A stretch of 14,413 nucleotides of DNA. It comes from an uncultured Bacteroidota bacterium. Lineage in GTDB: Bacteria > Bacteroidota > Bacteroidia > Flavobacteriales > Flavobacteriaceae. Shown piece after piece: positions 1 to 5,870 of the stretch. Position numbers and translations under genes: made by a program. Below the pieces are notes generated by a model. The model made no database searches, was not told the origin of the DNA, and saw nothing but the letters and a program-made list of their open reading frames with translations. Within the stretch, counting starts at the first letter, position 1. Every line of letters begins with the position of its first letter. The stretch lies in NCBI GenBank assembly GCA_903888655.1, contig CAISUR010000596.1:1-14413 (forward strand). The letters run 5' to 3'.

Positions 1-36
1 CCTACACTCTTTCCCTACACGACGCTCTTCCGATCT
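1..36 (+). other. Illumina TruSeq adapter left in the assembly
   Basis: Bases 2-36 match without mismatch the 3' part of the Illumina TruSeq universal adapter / read-1 primer, ending in GACGCTCTTCCGATCT. This is synthetic library sequence, not genome. Base 1 differs from the adapter. Native sequence starts at about base 37, so the window begins at an untrimmed contig edge. The read-out was Illumina, which bears on how likely single-base indels elsewhere are to be errors. Confidence 0.97.
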
Positions 37-51
37 TCTAAAGTAATAAAA

Positions 52-73
52 AAAGCCCAAATAAATGGGCTTT
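52..73 (-). terminator. Intrinsic terminator, leftward
   Basis: A perfect 8-bp stem (AAAGCCCA at 52-59, TGGGCTTT at 66-73) has a 6-base loop. Read on the minus strand it runs straight into a T-rich tract (complement of 47-54). It lies 25 bases beyond the end of the short open frame at 99-209, so that stretch was probably the 3' end of a transcribed gene. Confidence 0.75.
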
Positions 74-98
74 AATCAATTGAAAAGGAATCTATATT

Positions 99-209
99 TT
101 AAGGCTGTTTAATAAAAATAAAATTACCATTAGGCATTGTAGCTCCTTCCGATTTAGAATGATAATCTTCAAGGATATTTCCTCTATATTTAATGCCATC
201 AGAATACAT
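99..209 (-). other. Short open frame, 36 codons; possible remnant of a gene's 3' end
   Basis: From an ATG at 207-209 the minus strand reads 36 codons, beginning MYSDGIKYRGNILEDY and ending NGNFIFIKQP, then TAA. The frame stays open upstream to about 279, but that part crosses the terminator at 224-250 and has no start signal. The sequence reads like a protein C-terminus rather than random translation, and it is followed by its own terminator at 52-73. I do not recognise a family. It could be the tail of a truncated lipoprotein gene of the kind found just upstream, or a small real gene. Confidence 0.3.
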
Positions 210-223
210 ATTGAATAGTTCTG

Positions 224-250
224 AAAAAAGTTTACACTTTATGTGTAAAC
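224..250 (-). terminator. Intrinsic terminator of the DUF6705-like gene
   Basis: Perfect 8-bp stem: GTTTACAC (230-237), 5-base loop, GTGTAAAC (243-250), followed on the minus strand by six T (complement of 224-229). It starts 25 bases after the stop of the gene at 275-871 and closes that leftward transcription unit. Confidence 0.85.
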
Positions 251-274
251 CTATTTCAAGACAAGAGAGATAAA

Positions 275-871
275 TTAAATTTTATTCATGATATAATTAG
301 TAGCAGGAATACGCAAATCGTCTGGCGCATCAAAATCATTATTAAAAAAACATGAATTCCCTTCTCTAAAAACTTTTACACTTATTTGAGTAGGACTTAT
401 GGAACGCAATACAATAGCTAACATTTGATAAGGTCTATCAGGGTCATAAAAATAACATTTGATACGATATTCTCCTATATTACACTCTGGGCAAGGTGGA
501 TATTGTAGTCTAACTAAAGAAGTTGCGCCTGCAATTTGATGATACAAAGGGTCGGGAAAATTATTATTTGTCATGTCTGCAAGTGTGTTTACTAAAGTAA
601 CACCATTTGGATTAACATATTTATATTCACCAATTAAAATATCTTCGTACCAACTACCATAATTATAATGGATTATTTTTGCAAAGTTAATTGTAAATTG
701 CTCGGTTCCATTTTGGTATTGCCAAGTACCAACAAAATTGTCTAGAAAGTTTTCAGTGTCTTTTATATATGCGTGATTTGGTATTTCAACATAAGCATTA
801 TTTTGAGGGATTATTTGCGATTTACAAGATAATGAAGTTAGCACTATTAGCACTATTAATATTTTTTTCAT
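275..871 (-). CDS. DUF6705-like lipoprotein
   Basis: 198 residues, beginning with an ATG at 869-871. The N-terminus is a classic lipoprotein signal: MKK, a hydrophobic stretch (residues 4-14), then a lipobox-like TSLSC with the lipidated cysteine at C16. The mature part begins QIIPQNNAYVEIPNHAYIKD, and its general pattern (a proline-bearing lead-in, then a GTWQY strand and other beta-rich segments) resembles the DUF6705 family of small flavobacterial surface or periplasmic proteins; this is from memory of the family, not a search. The C-terminal half has a CPEC motif (about 125-128) and another Cys-Phe-Phe near 175. No catalytic motif is visible and function is unknown. The ATG lies two bases after the stop of the broken gene upstream, so the two were one operon. 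The reading frame is intact, and a strong terminator follows. Confidence 0.72.
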   Translation of the reverse strand: MKKILIVLIVLTSLSCKSQIIPQNNAYVEIPNHAYIKDTENFLDNFVGTWQYQNGTEQFTINFAKIIHYNYGSWYEDILIGEYKYVNPNGVTLVNTLADMTNNNFPDPLYHQIAGATSLVRLQYPPCPECNIGEYRIKCYFYDPDRPYQMLAIVLRSISPTQISVKVFREGNSCFFNNDFDAPDDLRIPATNYIMNKI

Positions 872-873
872 AA

Positions 874-2441
874 TTAGTTGCAGTTTATAGGGTTAATAAT
901 ATAATTGTTTGGTTGTAGTTCATTAGGTTGAATTAAAGTTAACTCTTGCCATCCTGTTAAATTGGGTTTGGCGCGATACATTTTTAAACCTAAATCTCCA
1001 TTGCCGTTTCCAGTGGCTTCATTCACGTCTTTTATAAATTTTAAAAATGTCATTTCATATTGAGTTTGTGAGCCAGTCCATTTGTTTTGTCCAGGCCAAA
1101 AATAGTCTTGATATTCTTTTTCAAGGTTTTTCCTAAATTTACTTAATTTGTGTGTATCATGGTAAATATCATACATTAAAGCAGAAAAAAATTCAGCATT
1201 TTCTGCCATTATAGCATATACATTACCATCATTAGAAACCATTATATGAACTGGTGCAGGATAATTAGGGTTGCTTGCTGCCGCAGGTATATTAAATTGT
1301 TGTATAAACTGTTTTAACACATAAATGTCATTATGAGAAAACTGTGGTTGTAAACCATCTTGATGGGAATGTGCTCCTCCAAATATCTGATTATTGTGGT
1401 AATATTGTACCATATTATTAGCTCCCGAATGATCGGCAGGAAAAGCATACATTTGATTGATAATTTGATTATAAACCAAGTTGTATCCTTCTTCATGATC
1501 ACCGTAGTTATTATTTATATTTGTTACTTTACTGATTAAATCCAAAAGAGCATTTTTTATTGAAACAGCATCACTAGGTATTGTTGGCAATGAAGTTGGT
1601 GATTGCAATATACTGTTTAAAACTTCACATGGTGTTTTATTAATGACTTCAACACACCCTATACAAGGAATAGGAGATATAGGAATTACAGGAGTCCTGT
1701 ACTAGCACCATTAGAGCCATACGATCTATTATTTATTGTAGTACTACCACTATTTTCGCTACTACTATTGTCACTATCAGTACCTCCGCAATCAACAGTC
1801 GTCATCAAATATAGACTATTGCTATGTTCTATGCAAAATGAAGTAGCAATGTGATCATGTTCCCAAGTTTCACCACCCGTATCATCACACATTAAAGTTT
1901 CGGTAATTACACAAGGAACTTCTATTTTTCCATCTATTTCAAGATTCGTCATTTGTTCATCAGTAATATTTAAAACAAATCCCCCATGATTTTGCTCTAC
2001 ATATCCTTTTTTAGATAAGCTATATTTTATTATTCGAGCATCTAAAATGCCATTTTTGTCATTAATAATTAAGTTTTCAAATTTCAAATCCTCAGATAAT
2101 GGTCTTTCAATTAACATTATATATGTTGTTTGATTTTCATCTTCTTCTATAATAACTTTTACTGGTGATGTATTCACTATTGTGAAATTATATTTGTCTT
2201 CAAGTGCAGTTTTATTATTGGCGGAACGTAACTTTATTTTAGATTTTTCAACTTTTTTATAGGCAATATTAAACTTATTTGATTGTGAAATTAAGTCATT
2301 AAATTTTTTTTCTTCAATTTTAATCTTTTTTATTTTGTTTTTATTAATTGCTTCATCATAAAGATTTCTCTCGCAACTACTCATTACAAATATAGCAATA
2401 AATGATAACAATTAGAAGGCTGTTTTAATAGTGTGTTTCAT
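874..2441 (-). pseudogene. Broken lipoprotein gene with C-terminal JAMM/MPN-like domain
   Basis: Two open frames (1686-2411 and 874-1608), both lacking a good start, form one gene when read together. The natural start is the ATG at 2439-2441: MKHTIKTAF, then an in-frame TAA (2412-2414), then LLSFIAIFVMSSC, which is otherwise a normal lipoprotein signal with a lipobox Cys. The first part (to about 1690) has a charged, coiled-coil-prone segment, then a Cys/His-rich patch (C, C, HDH, C, H, C), then a Ser/Asn/Gly linker. At about 1690-1700 the frame slips by one: restoring one base after ACAGG joins ...NGASTG to TPVIPISPIPC and opens directly into the second part. Mended, the protein would be about 512 residues. 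The C-terminal part carries HSHQDGLQPQFSHND, close to the JAMM metalloprotease pattern H-x-H-x7-S-x-x-D but with eight residues in the gap, and an upstream EEGYN that could supply the Glu. Neither TTG start gives a basic signal n-region, so I infer loss of function or two sequence errors. Confidence 0.78.
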
Positions 2442-2474
2442 AAGCTAAAGGTTTTAAAATTGTTAAACTTATTT

Positions 2475-2482
2475 CAAATATA
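2475..2482 (-). promoter_or_regulatory. -7 box for the leftward lipoprotein operon
   Basis: The minus strand reads TATATTTG, a full match to the Bacteroidota -7 consensus TAnnTTTG, 34 bases upstream of the ATG at 2441. No clear -33 TTG is seen at the usual 17-23 base spacing; a TTAC sits there instead. Confidence 0.5.
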
Positions 2483-2533
2483 ACTAAAATATTTAATAGT
2501 TGTAATATATAATAACTTTTTTCATTCAATTAT

Positions 2534-2785
2534 TTGCAATATCGCATTGTGAACAATGTAGATATTAATAATAGTGAAAAAGAATATTTTGTTGCTTTAG
2601 GCAAAAGAATAAAAGAATTACGCTTGCAAAAAAAAATATCTCAAACCGAGATAGCCTATATTTGTGGTTTTGATAAAAGCAATTACAATACTATCGAATC
2701 TGGTAAAAGAAATCCAACGTTAGCCTCTTTGTTAAAAATTGCAAAAGCTTTAAATATTAGTCTTACAGACCTCTTCGATTTCTAA
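2534..2785 (+). CDS. XRE/Cro-type helix-turn-helix regulator
   Basis: About 83 residues, almost all one HTH_3 domain: GKRIKELRLQKKISQTEIAY (about 23-42), recognition helix region DKSNYNTIESGKRNP, and the closing LLKIAKALNISLTDLF. This layout is typical of single-domain Cro/CI-like DNA-binding proteins. There is no ATG in frame. The candidates are TTG at 2534 (chosen) or GTG at 2549, after an in-frame stop at 2513-2515; the shorter start still keeps the whole domain. It is divergent from the lipoprotein operon with 92 bases between the start codons, so it may act on that shared region; this is inference. Its stop lies just before a bidirectional terminator shared with the leftward gene at 2825-3508. 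Confidence 0.85.
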   Translation: MQYRIVNNVDINNSEKEYFVALGKRIKELRLQKKISQTEIAYICGFDKSNYNTIESGKRNPTLASLLKIAKALNISLTDLFDF

Positions 2786-2814
2786 CAAAAAAGAGTTGCT
2801 TTTCAACAACTCTT
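2785..2814. terminator. Bidirectional terminator between convergent genes
   Basis: Perfect 8-bp stem AAGAGTTG (2791-2798) with CAACTCTT (2807-2814) around an 8-base loop. On the minus strand it is followed by a run of T (complement of 2787-2792). On the plus strand it is followed by a pyrimidine-rich CCTCTCTCTTTT tract. It lies between the stop of the XRE gene (2785) and the stop of the leftward gene (2825) and can serve both. Confidence 0.75.
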
Positions 2815-2824
2815 CCTCTCTCTT

Positions 2825-3508
2825 TTAACTACGTGGCGCACCGCTATTGTCATCTTTCCTTCCCGCAGCCCGCATTCGTTTCATTACTTTACTAATAGTA
2901 TATTCATCTTGATAAACCGTTCCTTTAAACACCAATTTACCTTTTTCAGCAATACTCGCAATAAAACTATATAACGCATCATAGTGCGCAACATTAGCAT
3001 TAATCAATTCTTTATGGTCGTTAATCAATGCATTTTGAGCATTATTTTTAGCAGTCAAGCTCACTTTATGATCAGTCAATTTATCAGGAAAATGTTCCTC
3101 CATCCCTTCCTCAACCAATGCTGCCAAATGTGCCACTATATATTGTTTCAATCCTTCAATCTTCAACAAAGCGCCTTCGATATTATGATTAAATAAATCA
3201 TTTTTCAGGTCTGTCACTAATGCAGTATTCAATCCGGCATCTTTAAAATAACTACTTACAAAATTCAATTCTCCATTCAATTCCCCAGCCTCTTGATACA
3301 AACTACTGGTAGCTTCTTTCTGGTTTTCTTTCAAAACCAAACCACTTTCCAATGCTTTTACAAAATTTAATTTTGCAACAAATTCATCCTTAAAATCCGT
3401 TCCCAGCTTCGGAAATCTTGTACTAATGGTTACCAAATCTCGACTATAACTAGTCAAAATAAAATCACCTAAAACAGTGTACTCTTCTTTTCTAACGTTT
3501 ACATTCAT
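2825..3508 (-). CDS. Hypothetical cytoplasmic helical protein
   Basis: 227 residues from an ATG at 3506-3508. There is no signal peptide and no membrane segment. The composition is rich in Ala, Leu, Lys, Glu and Asn with long amphipathic stretches, so I expect a mostly alpha-helical soluble protein. Two helical blocks (about residues 40-75 and 95-140) surround a conserved-looking YFKDAGLNTALVTDLKNDLF segment. The C-terminus is basic, then polar (MKRMRAAGRKDDNSGAPRS). I know similar proteins only as uncharacterised flavobacterial hypotheticals and assign no function. It stands alone between the XRE gene, which converges on it, and the 547-base gap upstream. Confidence 0.7.
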   Translation of the reverse strand: MNVNVRKEEYTVLGDFILTSYSRDLVTISTRFPKLGTDFKDEFVAKLNFVKALESGLVLKENQKEATSSLYQEAGELNGELNFVSSYFKDAGLNTALVTDLKNDLFNHNIEGALLKIEGLKQYIVAHLAALVEEGMEEHFPDKLTDHKVSLTAKNNAQNALINDHKELINANVAHYDALYSFIASIAEKGKLVFKGTVYQDEYTISKVMKRMRAAGRKDDNSGAPRS

Positions 3509-3730
3509 TTTGATAAATTTTGGTTAAATAATAATTAAAAATAGGTAATGCGTTAACTGCTAACAAGGTAAAAGGAATAAAAATCTTTTTTGCTTTTTAA
3601 AATTCATAAAAAAAATATACCCCGCTTTGGTTACAATCCAACTAAATACCCTGTAAATAAAAATGATTGTAGTTTTAATATACTATAAACTGTGAAAATC
3701 TCTAAAATCCGTCACATCCGTAGCATAAAA

Positions 3731-3939
3731 TCAGGGTTTCTTTCTATCTACTTGGGGTTAAACAAAATTCACTAGGGGTTTTTATAAATAAGTTGGGGTT
3801 TTGCTTCGCCAAATTGGGGTTACAACCGTTCCAATTAGGGTTATTATCAATCAAGTTGGGGTTTTTCAATTTTATATGGGGGTGCAGCAACAATCTGTTA
3901 GGGTTTTGCTCGATCAGTTGGGGTTTTCTTCCCCACACT
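3731..3939. repeat. Array of about ten short G-rich units, 21-base period
   Basis: A core close to TTGGGGTT (variants TTAGGGTT, CTAGGGGTT, ATGGGGGTG) recurs with G tracts starting near 3734, 3754, 3775, 3795, 3816, 3838, 3858, 3878, 3901 and 3920. The spacing is 19-23 bases, mean about 21. The roughly 12 bases between cores differ from unit to unit. Read on the minus strand (3744-3926) the period keeps one frame open and gives heptads such as NPNLIDN, NPNWNGC, NPNLAKQ. I do not recognise the element. The constant core, fixed period and unrelated fillers point to selection on core and spacing, or to very old tandem copies. Confidence 0.8.
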
Positions 3940-4024
3940 TCAACTTTCAATATTCCATGTTGAATATTCAATATTTTCATATCGAATGCTAATACAATCA
4001 GCAACATCATTCTCCCGAAAACTA

Positions 4025-4032
4025 TATCTTTG
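4025..4032 (+). promoter_or_regulatory. -7 box of the threonine dehydrogenase gene
   Basis: TATCTTTG is a full match to TAnnTTTG, 23 bases before the ATG at 4056. A TTG at the usual -33 distance is not seen. Transcription would start near 4038, giving a leader under 20 bases long made almost wholly of AAAC repeats. Confidence 0.55.
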
Positions 4033-4038
4033 CACTAC

Positions 4039-4054
4039 AAACAAACAAACAAAC
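4039..4054 (+). repeat. AAAC x4 simple repeat directly before a start codon
   Basis: Four perfect AAAC units run from 4039 to 4054, one base before the ATG at 4056, in the position where a ribosome-binding site would sit. A-rich leaders aid initiation in this phylum. The unit is four bases long, so copy-number change would alter leader length without touching the coding frame. Confidence 0.8.
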
Positions 4055-4055
4055 T

Positions 4056-4997
4056 ATGACTACTAAAATATTAATTATTGGTGCTTGTGGGCAAATTGGC
4101 ACCGAACTCACTACAAAATTGCGAGGCATATACGGAAATGAAAACGTAATTGCCTCCGATATCAGAAAACTCAATAATGACATTGTCAACAACGGAATTT
4201 TTGAAGTTATTAATGCATTAGATTACAATCAAATTGAACATTTAATTGAGCAATATCAAATTACCGATGTCTATTTAATGGCTGCTTTATTATCGGCAAC
4301 TGCCGAAAAAAATCCAGCATTTGCATGGGATTTAAATATGAATTCGTTATTTCACGTTCTGAATTTGGCTAAAGCTAAAAAAATAAAAAAGATATTTTGG
4401 CCATCAAGCATTGCTGTTTTCGGACCAACCACACCAAGAGAAAATACACCTCAATTTACAATTATGGAACCCACCACCGTTTACGGAATAAGTAAACAAA
4501 CTGGCGAACGATGGTGCGAATATTACCACCATCAATATGGGGTTGATGTACGAAGCATTCGTTATCCGGGATTAATCAGCTGGACTACAGAACCCGGAGG
4601 CGGAACCACCGATTACGCCGTTGATATTTACCACAAAGCACTAGAAAAAGGCGAGTTTGAATGTTTCCTTTCTAAAGACACCAAATTGCCTATGATGTAT
4701 ATGGACGATGCCATAAGAGCAACCATAGAAATTATGCAAGCAAAACCAGACGCTATTAAAATTCGTTCGTCATATAACTTAGCCGGAATTAGTTTTACGC
4801 CAGATGAAATTGCTAATGAAATTAAAAAACACATTCCGGATTTTACAATATCATACAAACCCGATTTTCGTCAAAAGATAGCTGACAGTTGGCCAGCATC
4901 TATTGACGATTCATCTGCAAGAAAAGATTGGGGTTGGAACCATCAATTTGAAATAGACTCGATGACCCAAGTGATGTTGGAGAATCTCAAAAAGTAG
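4056..4997 (+). CDS. L-threonine 3-dehydrogenase, SDR/epimerase type
   Basis: 313 residues. Oxidises L-threonine with NAD to 2-amino-3-ketobutyrate, the first step of threonine breakdown to glycine and acetyl-CoA, in the cytoplasm. The N-terminal Rossmann fold shows GACGQIG (9-15) and an acidic residue at the end of strand 2 (ASDIRK, D35) typical of NAD use. The extended-SDR catalytic residues are S118 in WPSS, and Y143 and K147 in YGISK. RSIRYPGLISW (166-176), PGGGTTDYAVDIY (180-192) and PMMYMDDA are features I associate with the short-chain threonine dehydrogenase of Flavobacterium frigidimaris (about 312 residues) rather than with sugar epimerases, and the length agrees. The partner 2-amino-3-ketobutyrate CoA ligase is not in the window. 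The gene is monocistronic with its own -7 box. Confidence 0.88.
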   Translation: MTTKILIIGACGQIGTELTTKLRGIYGNENVIASDIRKLNNDIVNNGIFEVINALDYNQIEHLIEQYQITDVYLMAALLSATAEKNPAFAWDLNMNSLFHVLNLAKAKKIKKIFWPSSIAVFGPTTPRENTPQFTIMEPTTVYGISKQTGERWCEYYHHQYGVDVRSIRYPGLISWTTEPGGGTTDYAVDIYHKALEKGEFECFLSKDTKLPMMYMDDAIRATIEIMQAKPDAIKIRSSYNLAGISFTPDEIANEIKKHIPDFTISYKPDFRQKIADSWPASIDDSSARKDWGWNHQFEIDSMTQVMLENLKK

Positions 4998-5020
4998 CAA
5001 TTTGTTAGGACTATTTTTGG

Positions 5021-5040
5021 AACACAGATTGAAGAAATTA
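5021..5040. repeat. Dispersed 20-base repeat, copy 1
   Basis: AACACAGATTGAAGAAATTA here is identical to 12202-12221, more than 7 kb away. Both copies are preceded by a T-rich tract ending in G and sit just after or at the end of a gene. A perfect 20-base match in A/T-rich DNA of this size is more than chance. Similar CACAGATT-bearing intergenic repeats are, from memory, common in flavobacterial genomes. Confidence 0.7.
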
Positions 5041-5060
5041 TATGAATTTTAAAATTTCTT
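5032..5060 (+). terminator. Possible weak terminator after the threonine dehydrogenase gene
   Basis: AAGAAATT (5032-5039) can pair with AATTTCTT (5053-5060); within the loop lies a 12-base palindrome AATTTTAAAATT. The stem is wholly A/T-rich except one pair, and a T run appears only at 5074. It is the only candidate between 4997 and 5099, where two genes converge. Confidence 0.3.
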
Positions 5061-5098
5061 TAATTAGTATTCCTTTTTTAAAATTGTTTGGTCGAGCT

Positions 5099-5593
5099 TT
5101 ACTTTTTCATTTTATCAATCAAAGCGTCTTCAATAGGCGCTTTTATTTTTACCACCTCATTGGTATTGTCATTAGGAATAGTCATTGAAAGTACATAATG
5201 CTTTATTTTCCAGCTATTTTTCACTTTTATTAATATGCCACTTCCTCTACAAATTTTCATATGCGTGTTTAAAAGTTCATCAAACCAAGCCATTTTGCTA
5301 TCTTTCGAAAAATAAATATGTCTTTCTAATGCGGTAAAACTCCAAGCCTTTCCTTTGTCGAAATATGGTTTTGCAAATGCTTCAAATGCTTTTTTATTCC
5401 AATTTTCGGTAGCATCAGTGCCAATATAAATAGCGTCATCAGTTAACACATCGAAATACGCTTTAAAATTAGCATTGGCAGCAGCTTTGTGCCAATTATT
5501 TAGGGTTTTAATAATAGTTTCTTCGTCAGATTTATCGTTTTGCGCGAAGACAATTGAAGAAGTTAATAATAATAGTATCAGTGTTTTTTTCAT
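5099..5593 (-). CDS. Secreted SnoaL/NTF2-like (DUF4440-type) protein
   Basis: 164 residues from the ATG at 5591-5593. An upstream in-frame ATG at 5621-5623 adds MTANKSNFTN, but I prefer the internal start because MKKTLILLLLTSSIVFAQ is a complete Sec signal peptide with cleavage near the Ala-Gln. The mature part (from about residue 19) has the order of an NTF2-like cone: a helix (DEETIIKTLNNWHKAAANAN), AYFDVLTDDAIYIGTDATENW, KKAFEAFAKPYF, and strands up to SWKIKHYVLSMTIPND. This ordering is characteristic of SnoaL-like or DUF4440 domains, which bind small ligands or catalyse varied reactions; no specific reaction can be inferred. The protein is likely periplasmic. It stands downstream of the TonB receptor but is separated from it by a large hairpin, so it probably has its own promoter. 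Confidence 0.78.
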   Translation of the reverse strand: MKKTLILLLLTSSIVFAQNDKSDEETIIKTLNNWHKAAANANFKAYFDVLTDDAIYIGTDATENWNKKAFEAFAKPYFDKGKAWSFTALERHIYFSKDSKMAWFDELLNTHMKICRGSGILIKVKNSWKIKHYVLSMTIPNDNTNEVVKIKAPIEDALIDKMKK

Positions 5594-5780
5594 ATTGGTA
5601 AAATTTGATTTGTTAGCGGTCATATATGGTGTCCCCTTTTTATTTGTGGGTGTTTATCTCACAATATTTTTATTTGATCGGTGTTCGATGTTTTTCAATT
5701 GCTTATGCAAACTTGTTGTTAATGGCGATTTCATAAGTTCTAATTTTTTATAAAAATACAATTTTTAGAGGAAATTCCTA

Positions 5781-5831
5781 AAACGAACAAGTCCTAAATA
5801 ATCGATTTTATTATTTAGGACTTGGCCGTTT
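5781..5831. terminator. Large inverted repeat, likely terminator of the TonB receptor gene
   Basis: AAGTCCTAAATAAT (5789-5802) pairs perfectly with ATTATTTAGGACTT (5810-5823) across a 7-base loop. Outside a 3 x 3 mismatch, AAACG (5781-5785) pairs with CGTTT (5827-5831), making 19 pairs in all. It lies 40 bases after the receptor stop codon. Read leftward it is followed only by a short T4, so it may act as a transcript-protecting 3' structure as much as a terminator. Confidence 0.65.
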
Positions 5832-5870
5832 GATACTACTTCTAGAATGAGAAAAATAAGATGTAATTTA

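Larger units (their letters stand above)
3509..4055. other. 547-base intergenic region
   Basis: I see no convincing gene here. The left third (3509-3730) is A/T-rich and should hold the promoter of the leftward gene at 2825-3508; a TATATTTT on the minus strand (complement of about 3618-3625) is a weak -7 candidate. The middle holds the phased G-rich array (3731-3939). The right end holds the promoter and leader of the threonine dehydrogenase gene. An 88-codon minus frame (3744-4010) crosses the array but looks like a by-product of its 21-base period. Confidence 0.7.

Noticed and set aside
874..2411. Two separate genes starting at TTG (1608 and 2411)
   Set aside because: Neither has a sensible N-terminus, the first base upstream of the 2411 start is an in-frame stop within a signal peptide, and the two translations join smoothly with one added base. 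Called as one pseudogene.
3731..3939. CRISPR array
   Set aside because: Cores are about 8 bases, fillers about 12, the core itself varies, and no cas genes are present. This is far below real CRISPR repeat and spacer sizes.
3731..3939. G-quadruplex
   Set aside because: G tracts are separated by about 17 bases, too long for an ordinary intramolecular quadruplex.
3744..4010. 88-codon minus-strand gene with NPN heptads
   Set aside because: The frame is open largely because the repeat period is a multiple of three; there is no terminator, no clear start context, and no recognisable family. Kept as one hypothesis in the findings rather than called as a gene.
5594..5623. Ten-residue longer start for the SnoaL-like protein
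   Set aside because: It would bury the signal peptide behind MTANKSNFTN; the internal ATG gives a standard MKK signal.
5654..5734. 26-codon minus-strand frame upstream of the SnoaL-like gene
   Set aside because: No family, no clear promoter and no conservation evidence; such frames are expected by chance in A/T-rich spacer.
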